From positions 10,192,976-10,256,975 of the forward strand of contig CM038215.1 in NCBI GenBank assembly GCA_021442155.1: a DNA stretch of 64,000 nt, in the 5' to 3' direction. Below are positions 34,779 to 47,050 of this stretch, piece by piece. Below the pieces are notes generated by a model. That model searched no databases and was not told where the DNA came from. It saw nothing but the letters and a program-made list of their open reading frames with translations. The stretch's first letter is position 1, and every line of letters begins with the position of its first letter. The DNA is from Cymbidium sinense. Lineage: Eukaryota > Streptophyta > Magnoliopsida > Asparagales > Orchidaceae. A program made the translations under genes and the position numbers.

Positions 34779-36729
34779 TTTAGGTTTAGGGTTTAATAAT
34801 TTTGTTTTAGGGTTTAGGAATTTATAGGCTTTAGGTTTAATTTTGGTTTATTAGGTTTAGATGAAGGTTTAGTGTTTTAGGGTTTATGGTTTAGGCTATA
34901 GGGATTAAGCTTTTTTTAATAAATTAAGTAAACTAGTGGGTTTAGGTTTATTTAGCTTTTTTTTTTTAATTTATCTTATTTTTTATTATTATTTTGGTTT
35001 TTTTATTTAGTTTAGTTTATTTATTTTAGGCTTATTTATTTTAGTTTAGGTTTTTTATTTTAGTTTATTTTTTAGGTTTAGGTTTAGGTTTTTTTTTTTT
35101 TTAGTTGAGTTTTATTTTAGTTTATCTTTAGGTTTAGGTTTTATTTTTTTATTTTAGGTTTAGGTTTTATTTTAATTTTTTAATATTAAGTTTTAGGTTT
35201 ATATTTTATTTTAGTTTAGGTTTAGGTTTATTTTAGTTTATTTTTATTTTATTTAGGTTTTAGGTTTAGGTTTAGTTTATTTTAGTATTAGGTTTAAGTT
35301 TTATTTATCTTAGTTTAGTTTATTTTATTTTAGTTTAGGTTTATATGTTTATTTTTATTTTTTTATTTTTATGTTTGTTTAGTTTTAGTTTTTAGGTTTT
35401 ATTTTTATTTATTTCTGGTTTATTTTTATGTTTAGGTTTTATTTTATTTTATTTTATTTTATTTTAGGTTTTTTTATTTTACATTTAGTTTTTATTTTAG
35501 GATTTTATTCTTAGGTTTAATTTATTTTTTTAGTTTAGTTTTATTTATTTTATTTTAGTTTAATTTTAATTTTAATTCATTTTATTTTTAGATTTAGGTT
35601 TAGGTTTAGTTTGGATTTTTATTTTATTTATTTTTAGATTTTTTAATATATTTTATTTTTAAAATTTAATTAATTTAGAATTAGGTTTTGGTTTTAGGTT
35701 TGTATTTATATTAATTTTAGTGTTTAGGGTATAGTCTTAGGGTTTTTTTTTTTAATTTATTTTTGTTTTATTTGGGTTTAGAGTTTTAGTGTTTTATTTT
35801 ATGTTTAGGTTTGTGATTGGTTTATGGTTTGTGTTTTTTGTGGTTTAGGGTTTATGGTTTAGGGTCAGATTTAGGTTTAGGGTTTAGGGATTAAGGTTTA
35901 GGTTTTTTTTTAAGATTAAGCAAACCACTGGGTTTAGTCTATTTAGTTTATTTTATTTATTTTAGTTCATTTTGTTTTTAATTTTTATTTAGACTTCTTT
36001 GTTATTTTTATTTTGGTTAGTTTATTTATTTTAGGTTTATTTATTTTAGTTTAGGTTTTTTATTTTAGTTTATTTTATAGATTTAAGTTTAAGTTTATGT
36101 TTATTTTTAGTTTTGTTTTATTTTTAAGTTATTTTTTAGGTTTAGTTTTTTTTTAAGTTTAGGTTTAGGTTTTTATTTTTTTTTTAGGTTTAGGTTTTAG
36201 GTTTTTATTTTAACTTTAATTTTAGGTTTTATTTTTTAGTTTAGGTTTATGTTTATTTTTAGTTTATTTTATTTTATTTAGTTTAGAGTTCAAGTTTAGT
36301 TTATTTGAGGTTTTAGTTTAGGTTTTAATTATTTTAGTTTAGTTTGTTTTAGTTTAAGTTAATGTTTATTTTATTTTTTTTTATTTTAGGATTAGATTTT
36401 TTTTTTAGTTTTATTTTAAGTTTTATTATTTTGTATTTTGTGTATTATTTTTAGGTTTATTTTAGTTTAGGTTTTAGTTAGTTTTATTTTATTTTATGTT
36501 AGGTTTATTTTATTTTATTTTACATTTATTATTATTTTACCTTATATTTTAGGTTTATTTTATTTAGTAATAGTTTAGGTTTTTTATTTTATTTTAGTTT
36601 GTTTATTTTATTTTATCTTTATCTTTAGGATTAGGTCTAGGTTTAGGTTTAATTTAGGTTTTTATATTATTTTATTTAATTTAGGTTGGTTTTATTTATT
36701 ACATATTTAAGCTTATTAAGTTTAGCTGC
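34779..36729 (+). repeat. Telomere-like blocks and T-rich monomers
   Basis: TTTAGGG-like at about 34,780-34,900 and 35,830-35,900; anchors near 34,911 and 35,902. The 35,902 monomer shares special words ('tttgttatttttattttg', 'atttttaagttatttttt') with the 56,287 monomer. Confidence 0.75.
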
Positions 36730-37400
36730 CTTTTTTTAAGGTGGCTCAGTGGTCATGGCCCAGGGTCAGTGGATCAGGCCATAGTGGCCTGGCTCAGTGC
36801 CCAGGGCCCAGGGCCTGGGCCAGGTTCCAGGCTCAGTGGTTCATGGTCAGGGTCCGCCTAGGGTCCGGCCTGCAGGGTCAGCAAGTTTTATCATTTAGGG
36901 TCTCTGGTTGGGCCTGTGGCTCAGTGGCCTTTAGGGTTTGGGATCAGCAAACGGGTATCTTTTTTTCATGGCTCAGTGCCAGGCCTGTGATCAGTTTAGG
37001 TCATGGCCTGGGGTCCGGCCAGGGTCCGGCCCAGGGCCTCAGTGGCTCCAGCACCCATGGTTGGCCTGGGCCTCATGGTCAGGCCCAGGGTCAGGTCTCT
37101 TAGTGGCTCTCATGGCCCATTTATCTTATCAGTCGCAGGCCTTGGGCCCAGAGTCAGGTCAAGGGCCTGTGGCCTGGCTGGGCCCAGGATCTTGGTGGGC
37201 CTGGGTCAGTCAGTGGTCAGAGGTCCTGGCTCAGGTCAGCTCAGAGTTTAGCCCAGTGTGGGCCTGGGCTCAAGATCAGGCCTGGGTCTTGGCCTATGGT
37301 TTAGGGCTCATGGTCTAGTCAGGGTCAGGGCCTGGGTCCCATGTAGAGTCAGTTTAGGATTAGTTTTAGAGTTTAGAGTTTAGGGTTTAGTGGTTTGTTT
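36730..37400 (+). repeat. G+C-rich CCCAGGG/CAGTGG block 8 (longest)
   Basis: About 670 bp of CAGTGG, GGCCCAGGGCC and GGCCTGG words. Three overlapping long open frames exist only because T-to-C change removes the TAG of TTTAG; they are not genes. Confidence 0.75.
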
Positions 37401-38204
37401 TTATTATATTTTATTCTTTATATTTTAATTTAATTTTTTTAAATTAATTAAACTGGTAGATTTAGGTTTATTTAGTTTATTTTATTTTTTTATTTTATTT
37501 AGTGTATTTTTATTTTATTTAGTTTAGTTATTTTAGGTTTATTTATTTTTTGGTTAGGTTTTATTTTAGTTTATTTTTTTATTTTATGTTTATGTTTTGG
37601 TTTATTTTTAATTTAGTTTTATTTTATTTTATTGTATTGGTTTAGGTTTTTTATTATTTTAGGTTTAGGTTTTAGGTTTTTATTTGAGGTTTATTTTTAA
37701 GTTTTATTTTTTAGTTTAGGTTTAGGTTCATTTTTAGTTTATTTTAATTTATTTAGAGTTTAGGTTCAGGTTTAAGTCTTATTTATGTTGGTTTAGTTTA
37801 TTTTAGTAGTTTATATTTATTTTATTTTTTATTTTGGTTTAATTATTTTTAGTTTTTAGGGTTTTTTTTTTATAAGTTTATTTTTTTATGGTTTATGTTT
37901 CTATTTAGTTTTTATTTTATTTTATTTTAAGTTTATTTTATTTTTATTTTAAGTTTGCTTTTTATTTTATTTTAATTTTTTCTTTAGTTTAGGTTTTTAT
38001 TTATTTTATTTTAGTCTAGTTTTTATTTTTTTCTTTTACTTTCTTTTTAGGTTTAGGTTTTAGTTTAGGTTTTTATTTTATTATTTTATTTTGGTTTAGG
38101 TTTTCTTTTAGGTTTTATTTAGTTTAGGTTTAGGTTTTTAGCTTCATAGGGTTTAAGGTTTGGGGGTTTGTGGTTTGTGGGTTAATGTTCTAGGGTTTAG
38201 GGTC
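37401..38204 (+). repeat. T-rich monomer and TTTAGGG block
   Basis: The anchor near 37,433 starts the second large block. It matches the 21,047 monomer, including 'atttagagtt' and 'ttatgttggtttagtttatttta'. Confidence 0.75.
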
Positions 38205-38480
38205 GACAGTTCTACAATTTATGCAGTTCCCATCAAAACCACCTTAGCCTCTCGGGTAGCGGGATCCACCATCGTATCCCCGATCTCTCCATCTATCTCC
38301 ACCACGGCTGTAACCTTCGTCGCTCCTCCTACATCCATAACCACCACCTCCATATCCACCAGCACCTCCAAATCCCCACAACCAATGCAATAACTATCGT
38401 CGTCGCCTTCACCTCCACCGCCAGATCTAGACTGAGCCTAGTTGACGGTGGTGTTCTTGTCGTCAAGGTTTTGCGCATTC
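38205..38480 (-). pseudogene. GRP copy 6: glycine-rich C-terminal region, no 3'UTR
   Basis: Minus-strand NLDDKNTTVN, QSRSGG, glycine-rich repeats, RDRGYDGGSRYPRG end. It has the same left and right edges as copy 3, with 'gcgcattct' at the right, and retains the arginine at the RD-GY site. It is truncated: no RRM and no 3'UTR. Confidence 0.87.
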
Positions 38481-39224
38481 TTAAGGTTTAGGTTTATTAG
38501 GTTTTATGGTTTAGGGTTTACGGGTTAGGGTATAGAGTTTAGTGTTTACGATTTAGGGTTTTAGGGTTTATGCTATAGAATTTAGGGTTTTGGATTAGAG
38601 TTTAGGGCTTAGGGTTTAGGGTCTAGGGTTATTTAGGGTTTTAGGTTTAGGGTTTAGGGTTTAGGGTTGTATGTTTAGGGTTAGTTTTAAAATTTAGGGT
38701 TTAGGGTTTAGGGTTTAGGGGTTAGGGTTTAACATTTTTTTTAAATTAAGTAAACCCGTTGGTTTAGGTTTATTTAGTTTATTTTTTATTTATTTTAGTT
38801 TATTTTTTTATTTAGGTTTATTTTTTATTTTTATTTTGCCTAGTTTATTCATTTTATGTTTTTTTTATTTTAGTTACGATTTTCATTTTAATTTATATTT
38901 TAAGTTTATGTTTAGGTTTAGGTTTATTTTTAAGTTGAGTTCTATTTTTATTTTATTTTTTTGGTTTAAGTTTTAGTTATTTTAGTTTAGTTTATTTTTT
39001 TTTAGGTTTAGGTTTATTTTTTTATAGTTGGTTTAGGTCTAATTTTTATTTATTTTTAGGTTTATTTTTTAGGTTTAGGTTTTATTTTATTTTATTTTAA
39101 GTTTATTTTATTTTTATTTTACATTTAGTTTTTATTTTATTAAGGTTTTTTATTCTAAGGTTTATTATATTTTTTAGTTTAGTTTAGGTTTTTCTTTATT
39201 TTATTTTAGTTTATTTTTATTTTT
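38481..39224 (+). repeat. TTTAGGG block and T-rich monomer
   Basis: TTTAGGG-like block at about 38,485-38,730 and anchor near 38,734. Confidence 0.8.
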
Positions 39225-39541
39225 AAAGATACAGTTCCATAAACAACAGATCAGATCGGTCTTCCTTTAGTTTCTCTAGTTCCCATCAGAACCACCCCGG
39301 CCTTTCGAGTAGCGGGATCCACCATCATATCCTTGATCTCTCCATGCGCCACCACCACGGCTATAACCTTTGTCACTCCTTTCGCCTCCATAACCACCAC
39401 TGCTTCGACCACCACGATGATATCCACTAGCACCTCTAGATCCTCCACCACCATTGTGATAATCGTCACGTCTGCCTTCACCTCCACATCTAGATCTAGA
39501 CTAATCCTGGTTGACGATGATGTTCCAGTCTATCCATTCTC
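39225..39541 (-). pseudogene. GRP copy 7: fragment with short 3'UTR piece
   Basis: Minus-strand glycine-rich tail with RDQGYDGGSRYSKG and GGSDGN codons, plus about 45 nt of 3'UTR at the left, set directly in T-rich satellite rather than TTTAGGG. The right edge reads '...ccattctcgtgg', a breakpoint variant shared with copy 9. The NLDGK linker is damaged and includes an in-frame stop. It has no counterpart in the first duplicated block. Confidence 0.82.
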
Positions 39542-39805
39542 GTGGTTTAGTTTATGTTTTTAGGTTTTAGAGTTTAGTGTTCTTTTAAAATTTATTGACT
39601 TACATTAGTGGCCTTGGTTTGGGGTTTAGGGTTTAAGGCTGGGTCAGGTGGCCTAGGTCAGGTTGTGGTGGGTTAGGTTCCTAGGGTTGTGGCCTGGGAT
39701 CAGAATAGGCCAGGCTTGTGCATTAGTGGCTCAGTTACAGGGGCCTATTGTGGTTGTCACTCAGGGCCTGTGGGTCAGGTCAGTGGCCTGGCTGTGGATC
39801 TTGGT
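39542..39805 (+). repeat. G+C-rich CCCAGGG/CAGTGG block 9
   Basis: After a short TTTAGG piece, GGTCAGGT, GGCCTGG and CAGTGGC words run to the anchor variant at 39,809. Confidence 0.65.
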
Positions 39806-40454
39806 AGGTTTTTTTTAAATCTAACCAAAGAAGTTTAGCTTCACTCACTCATTTTATTTTATTATCTTATTTTATTTTATTTATTATTTAGTTTATTTTA
39901 TTTATTTTTAATTTATTTTAGTAGGTTTTATCTATTTTATTTTAGGTTTAGTTTATTTTAAAGCTTACCATTATTTTATTTCTTTCATTTAGGTTTTAAT
40001 TTTATTTTAGGTTGGGTTTAAGCTTTTATTTTATTTTTAGTCTATTTTAAGTTTTATCTTAGGTTATTTTAAGTTTTATTTTTAGTTTTGTCCAAATTTA
40101 TTTTAGTTTATATTATTTTTATTTAGCTTGTGCTCAGATTAGTTTATCTTTAAGCTTTGTTCTTATTTAATTTTAGTTTATTTATCTTACTTTAGGTTTA
40201 GTTTATTTTATTTTTTATTTTAGGTTTTTTTTTATTTTAGGATTTTTTATTTATTTAGGTTTTTCTATTTAGTTTTTATTTTATCTTTATCTAAGTCTAT
40301 TTTATTATTTACTTTTATTATTTAAGATTATTTTCCAGTTTTATTTTAGCCTTTAGCTTTTATTTTTTTTTATTTTATTTTTTAAGTTTAGGATTTTATT
40401 TTATTTTATTTTATTTAGGTCAGGTTATTATTTATTTATTTTAGTGTTCTCTTC
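39806..40454 (+). repeat. T-rich monomer with T-to-C bias
   Basis: TATCTT and CTTA variants are frequent, as around block 4. Confidence 0.65.
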
Positions 40455-40640
40455 TCAGTAGCCTAGGGATTTAGGGTAGTTTAGGGAGGGCCCAGTTTAG
40501 GGCCTGTGGAGGGCCCAGGGCCCTGATTTCCTCAGTTTTAGTGGTAGGTTTTAGTGCCCCAGGTTTGGGGATCAGGTAGTGGGCTCATGTTAGGGTTTTT
40601 AGCTCAGTTGGGTTTAGAGTCAGGTTTATGATCTACAATT
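40455..40640 (+). repeat. G+C-rich CCCAGGG block 10
   Basis: GGGCCCAGTTTAGGGCC words mix C-rich and TTTAGGG forms, showing the two are interchangeable here. Confidence 0.65.
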
Positions 40641-41499
40641 AATTTAGGGTTTAAGGTTTAGGGTGTAGGGTTTAGGGTTTAGGGTTTTAGGGTTTAAGAT
40701 TAGAATTTAGTGTTTAGGGTTTAAGTATTTTAGGGTTTAGGGTTTAGGGTTATAGGGTTTAGTTAGTTTTTAGGGTTCGGTTTAGGGTTTGGGGTTAGGG
40801 TTTAGGATTTTGGTTTTAGGGTTTTTTTTTTAAATTAAGTTAACCAGTAAGTTTAGGTTTACTTACTTCATTTTATTTATTTATTTTAGTTTATTTTAAT
40901 TTTTTATTTTTATTTAGTTTAGTTTATTTATTTTAAGTTAATTTATTTTAGTTTAGGTTTTCATTTTATTTTATTTTTTAGGTTTAGGTTTAGGTATTTT
41001 TTTAGTTGAGTTTTACTATTATTTTATTTTTTTCTATTTAGGTTTTAATTTTTATTTTTAGGTTGGGGTTTAAGTTTTTATTTTATTTTTTAGGTTTAGC
41101 TTTTAAGTTTTTATTTTTTATTTTAAGTTTTATTTTTTAGTTTTGGTTCAAATTTATTTTTAGTTTATATTATTTTATTTAGTTTAGGTTTAGGTTTAGG
41201 ATTAGTTATTTAAGTTTAGGTTTTATTTACTTTAGTTTAGTTTATTTTTGTTTAACTTTAGGTTTATTTTATTTTTATTTTAGGTTTAGGTTTTTTTATT
41301 TTTGGGATTTTTTTATTTATTTAGGATTTTATTTAGTTTTATTTTATTTATTTTAGGTTTAATTTATTTTTATTTTGCATTTACTTTTTATTTTATTAAG
41401 ATTATTTTTTTCTTAGGTTTATTTATTTAGTTTTATATTTTATTTAATTTAAGTTTAGGTTTTATTTTATTTTATTTTATTTAGGTTAAATTTATTTTA
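40641..41499 (+). repeat. TTTAGGG block and T-rich monomer
   Basis: Good TTTAGGG-like block at about 40,645-40,820; anchor near 40,822. Confidence 0.75.
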
Positions 41500-41830
41500 G
41501 GTCTTGGTGAGGTCAGCCCAGTGATTTAGGGTCAGAGTTTGGGGTTTAGGGTTTAGTGGCCCAGGGCTCAGTGGTCATGAGGTTTGGGCCTGTGGTTTAG
41601 TGTCCAGCTCAGTGGCCCAGGTCAGCCTGTGGCCTGTTAGCTCAGGCCTGGGCCTCAGGAGCCTCAGCTTTTTAGCCTGGTTAGCCCATGAGGATTAGTG
41701 GCCTGGGGGTAGGGTTTAGGGTGGGTTTGTCAGGGTTAGGGTATACCAGGATCAGGGTTTAGGTATGAGCAGGGTGTCATGTTTAGTTTTAGGTTTAGTT
41801 TGGGTTTAGGGTCAGTTAGTGTAGGGTAGG
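41500..41830 (+). repeat. G+C-rich CCCAGGG/CAGTGG block 11
   Basis: CAGTGGCCCAGG and GGCCTG words grading into TTTAGGG on the right. Confidence 0.7.
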
Positions 41831-43679
41831 GTTTAGGGTTTTGGGCTCAGTGGGTTAGTTTGGTAGGGTTTAGGGTTTAAGATTTAAATCATAGGGTTTT
41901 ATAAAAAAAAATTAAGTAAACCAATAGGTTTAGGTTTATTTAGTTTATTTAGTTGATTTATAATTTATTTTAGCTTATTTTATTTTTTATTTTTATTTAG
42001 TTTGGTTTATTTATTTTAAGTTTATTTATTTTAATTTAGGTATTTTATTTTAGTCTATTTTTTAGGTATAGGTTTAGGGTTATGTTTATTTTTTAGTTTA
42101 GTTTTATTTTATTTTATTATTTAGTTTTATTTTATTTTTTTGTTTAAGTTTTAGGTTTTTATTTTAGGTTTTCTCTTTTAGTTAAGGCTTAGGTTTATTT
42201 TTACTTTATTTTATTTTATTTAGTTTAGGGTTTAAGTTCAGTTTATTTTAGGTTTAGGTTTAGGTTTTATTTAAGATTAGTTTATTTTAGTTTAGGTTTA
42301 GGTTTAATTAATTTTGTTTATTTTAGGATTAGGTTATTCTTTTCTTACTTTAGGGTTTAGGTTTTAATTTTTATTTATTTTTGTTTATTTTAGGTTTAGG
42401 TTTTATTTAGTATTTTTATTTTATTTTAGTTTTATTTTATTTTATTTTACATTCAATTTTATTTAATGTAGGTTAATTTTAGGTTTATTTTATTTTAGTT
42501 AAGTTTATGTTTTTTATTTTTTTTATTTTAGTTTAGTTTTATTTTTTTATTTTATTTTATTTTAGCTATAGGTTTAGATTTTTAGTTGGTATTTTATTTT
42601 ATTTTATTTAGGTTAACATTATTTATTTATGTTTAGTTTGTTTAAATTAGGTTTTGGTTTTATTTAGGTTTTTTAGGTTTTAGTGGTTTTTATGGTTTAG
42701 GTGTTTTGTGGTTTATGATCTTTTAGGGTTTGTGGGCTCAGTGGTCCTTTTGTGGTTATTTAGGGTTTAGGTCTTGGGGTGCAAGGTCATTTGGTTGTGG
42801 TTTTAGGTTTTGGTAGGATTTAGGTTTAGGGTTTGTGGCAGTATTTAGGGTTATTTAGAATTTATGGTTTATGTTCAGTGTTAGTGGTTGGGTCAGTAGG
42901 CTCAGGGATTAGGGTTATAGGTGGCCCAGGGTTTGTATTTAGGGAGGGTTTAGGGTTAGTTTTAGGGTTTAGGGTTTAGGGTTGTAGGTTTAGGGCTTAC
43001 GGTTTAGGGTTTAGGGTTTAGGTTTTTTTATTCAAATTAAGTAAACTAATAGATTAATGTTTTTTAGTTAAATTTTTATTTATTTGAGTTTAATTTATTT
43101 TATATTTTTATTTAGGTTTATTATTTTTATTTATGTATGGTTTATTTAATTTAGCTTTGGTTTTTTATTTTTGTTTTTTTAGGTTTAGGTTTTATTTTTT
43201 TAGTTGAGTTTTATTTTTTTGATTTTAGTTTAGGTTTATTTTATTTAGGTTTATGTTTTATTTCATTTTTAGGTTTTTTAGTTTTATTAGTTTATTTTAG
43301 GTTTTTAGTTTAGGTTTAACTTATTTTATTTAGGTTTAGGTTTATTTTATTTTGTTTATTTTAGTGTGTATTTTTTTTAGTTTAGGTATTTATTTATTTT
43401 AGGTTTATTTTATTTAGGTTTTATTTAGTTTTCTTTTATCTTATTTTATGTTTATTTTATTTTTTATTATGTTTAGTTTTATTTTATTTAGCTTTTTTAT
43501 TTTTAAGTTTATTTTAATTTTTAGTTTAGTTTAGGTTTTTATTTATTTTATTTAGTTTAATTTTATTTATTTTATTTTATTTACATCTTGGTTTAGGTTA
43601 TTAGGTTTAGGTTTTAATTGTATTTTATTTTATTTAAGAGTTTTAGTTATCTTTTAGATCTTATAGTTTAAGTTTAATT
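41831..43679 (+). repeat. TTTAGGG blocks and T-rich monomers
   Basis: Anchors near 41,902 and 43,023; TTTAGGG-like at about 42,730-43,020 with sparse GGCTCAG words. Confidence 0.75.
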
Positions 43680-43985
43680 TTAGCCTGGTTTAGTGGTTTA
43701 GTCTCAGGGTTTGGGTTTAGGGTGTATGCACGCCTTTAGGTCAGTGGCTCAGGGTGGATGGCCTGGATCATGACTAGGTCACTTAGGTGGGGTTGTGGTT
43801 AGGATTTAAGTTTTTGTGGCCCAGAGTGAGCTCAGTGGCCTGTGATGGCCTGTGGCCTGGTGGCTCAGTGGCTCAGGTAAGATTTGATCAGTGGCCCAGT
43901 GGATCTGGGTAGGTGTGGTTAAGGTTTAGGGTCAGGTGGCTCAGGGTTTAGGTCAGGTTTAGGATTTAGTGCCAGTTTTAGGGTT
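43680..43985 (+). repeat. G+C-rich CAGTGG block 12
   Basis: CAGTGGC and GGCCTGTGG words at a monomer end. Confidence 0.7.
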
Positions 43986-45309
43986 TTTTAGGTTTTGTTT
44001 TATTTATCTTAGTTTAGGCTAGTTTATTTTATTTTGTTTTATTTTAGGTTTAGTTTTTTTTGGCTAGTTTTTTTTTATTTATTTCTTTTAGGTTCTTATT
44101 TAGATTTTATTTTAAGGTTTATTTTATTTTTTATTTTTACTCAATTTTATTTTATATGGTTTTTTTATTTTCAAGTTTATTTCATTTTTTTTAGTTTATT
44201 TATTTTATTTATTTTGTTTTATTTAGTTTTATTTTTATTTTATTTTATTTTACATTTAGGTTTATGTTTATTAGTTTAAGTTTAGGTTTTATTTTATTTT
44301 ATTATTTAATCTCAAGGTTTAGGTTTTATTTATTTATTTTATTTTGAGGTTTTATTTAGTTTAGGTTTAGTTTATTTTGTGGTTTAGGGTTTAGGTCAGG
44401 TTTGTGGTTCGTGATTTAGGGTTTCGAGTTTAGGGTTTAGTGTTTTAAGGTTTAGGGTTTAAGGGTGTAGTGTTATAAGTTTAGGGTTTATGGTTAGTTT
44501 TAGGGTTTAAGGTTTAGGGTGTTTTTTCTTTTTAATTTTTGTTTAATTTTTTTAAACTAAGTAAACTCGTAGGTTTAGGATTTTTTAGTTTATTTTATAT
44601 TTATTTTAATTTATTTTATTTTTTTATTTTTAATTAGGTTTATGTTTATTTTTTATTTAGTTTAGTTTACATATTTAAGTTTAGATTTTTTTATTTTTAT
44701 TTGTTTTTTTAGTTTAGGTTTAGGTTTTGGTTTATTTTTTAGTTTAGTTTTATTTTTATTTTATTGTTTAGATTTTGGTTTTTATTCTATTTGTTTAGGT
44801 TTAGGCTTTAGATTTTTATTTTAATTTTATTTTTAGGATTTATTTTTTAGTTTAGGTTTAGGTTTATTTTTAATTTATTTTATTTGTTTAGGGTTTAGAT
44901 TTAGGTTTAGGTTTAGTTTATTTTAAGTTTCGGTTTAGGTTTTATTTATTCTACATTAGTTTATTTTAGTTCAGGTTTAGGTTTATTTTATTTTTATTTT
45001 ATATTTAGGTTTTTTTTTAAGTTTACGATTTAGGTTTTATTTTTTCTTTATTTTTATGTTTATTTTTTAGGTTTAGCTTTTTATTTAGTTTTTATTTTAT
45101 TTTATGTTAGGTTTAGTTTTTATTTTATTTAGGTTTTTTATTTTGTTAGTTTAGTTTTAGTTTTTATTTATTTTAGTTTAGTTTATTTTTTATTTTTTAA
45201 TTTATTATCTTTTTTAGGTTAATGTTCAGAGTATAGTTTAGGTTTTATTTTATTTTATTTATTTATTTTATCTCTTATGTTTTATTTTTTATTTATATTA
45301 TATTTAGTT
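43986..45309 (+). repeat. T-rich monomers and TTTAGGG block
   Basis: TTTAGGG-like at about 44,380-44,520; anchor near 44,546. Confidence 0.75.
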
Positions 45310-45560
45310 TAGGTCAGGTTTTAGGCTTTTAGGATTAGGGTTGTGGTCTAGAGGCTCAGGTTTTAGCCCAGGGTTTGCTGGGCTTTTTGGGATTTAATTT
45401 TAATTTTTTGGTGCCTTAGTTGTGAGTTTAGGATTGGGTTCTTTGGGTTTAGTGCTCATGGTTTGGATCAAGAATTAGAGTTTAGGTTTTAGGTTTAGAG
45501 CTGGCCTTAGGTTTAGGGTTTATGGTCAGCCTGTAGGATTAGGGTTAGTTTAGGATTTAG
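45310..45560 (+). repeat. G+C-enriched block 13 (weak)
   Basis: Sparse GGCTCAGG and GCCCAGGG words mixed with TTTAGG. Confidence 0.5.
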
Positions 45561-46754
45561 GATTTAGGTTTCATGGTTTTTTTTTAGGATTTGGTTATTT
45601 ATCTTAAGTTTATTTTATTTTAGTGTTAGCATTTTATTTATTTTTAGGTTTATTTTAGGTTTAGGTTCTTATTTAGTTTTTCTTTTTTTATTTTATTTTT
45701 ATTTTACATTTAGTTTTTATTTAATTTAGGTTTTTTATTTTCAGGTTTATTTCATTTTTTTATTTTGTTTAGATTTTTATTTATTTTATTATAGTTTAGC
45801 TTTTATTTTTTATTTTTTATTATTTTTACGTTTAGGTCTAGGTTTAGGTTTCAGTTTAAGTTTTTTTAATTACTATTTAATTTTATTTAGGTTTATTTTA
45901 TTTTGTGTTTATTTAGGTTTAGTTTAGGTTTAGGTTCACGGAGTTTAAGGTTTAGTGGTTGTAGGTTTTAGGGTTTATGGTTTAGGGTTTAGGGTTTTAA
46001 GGTTTAGAGTTTAGGGTGTAGGGTTGTAGGTTTTATTTCAAATTTTTGTTTAATTTTTTTTAAATTAAGTAAACTCGTAGGTTTTAATTTTTTTAGTTTA
46101 TTTTTTATTTATTTTAGTTTATTTTATTTTTATTTTTTTTTTTTAGGTTTATGTTTATGTTTATTTTGTTTAGTTTAGGTTTTTTATTTTAGTTTCTTTT
46201 TTTAGATTAAATTTAGGTTTATTTATTTTAGTTTTATTTTATTTTTTATTTTGTTTTAGGTTTATTTTATTTTTTTAGGTTTAGGCTTTAGATTTTTAAT
46301 TTAGGTTTATTTTTAATATTTATTTTTTAGTTTAGGTTTAGGTTTATTTTGTAATTTATTTTATTTTTTTAGGGTTTTGGTTTAGGTTCAGGTTTAAGGT
46401 TCAGGTTTAGGTTTTATTTATTCTACTTTAGTTTATTTTGTTTTGGTTTAGGTTTATTTTATTTTTATTTTAGGTTTTTTTTAGTTTATTTAGGTTTTAT
46501 TTTGTATTTATTTTACATTTATTTTTAGGTTTAACTTTTATTTAGTTTTATTTTATTTTATGTTAGGTTTAGTTTTATTTTATTTAGGCATTTTATTTTA
46601 GTTTAGTTAAGGTTTTATTTATTTTATTTTAGTTTAGTTTTATTTTAAATTTTCTCTTAGGTTTAGGTTGTTTAGGTATATTAGGTTTTATTTTATTTAT
46701 ATTTTATTTATTGCTTTATGTTTTCTTTTTATTATTAATAGTTTATACATAGTT
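45561..46754 (+). repeat. T-rich monomers and TTTAGGG block
   Basis: TTTAGGG-like at about 45,935-46,030; anchor near 46,053. Confidence 0.75.
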
Positions 46755-47050
46755 TGTGGTTTTCTTTTAGAATTTAGGGTTTGTGGGTCAGCCAGGTTTA
46801 GTTTAGGGCCCAGGGTTGGTTAGGGTGTCAGTAGGTTTAAGGTTGGGCCCAGGATTTCTGTTTAGGGTTTAGGTCAGGCAGTCTGTTTTAGGCTCAGTGT
46901 AGGGCTAGTGCTCAAGATCCAGAGTCAGGCCTGGAGTTTGTTTAGGGTGCCTGCCAGAGCCCAGTTTAGGTTGGCCTAGAGCCCAGGTCAGGATTTGTAG
47001 AGGCCTAGGTGGTAGGTTAGATTCCTGACTCAGGTCCCGGGTTTTCAGTT
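46755..47050 (+). repeat. G+C-rich CCCAGGG block 14
   Basis: GGGCCCAGG, GGCCTAG and CAGGTC words at a monomer end. Confidence 0.7.

Noticed and set aside
36741..37318. Three overlapping + strand open frames of 82-126 codons
   Set aside because: They are open in several phases only because the CCCAGGG/CAGTGG block lacks the TAG of TTTAG. The peptides are low-complexity and unlike any protein.
44034..44279. Phe/Leu/Tyr-rich plus-strand frames in T-rich satellite (also 26,602 and 31,861)
   Set aside because: Composition artefact of TTTATTTT repeats with chance absence of TAG/TAA. Not conserved between monomers.
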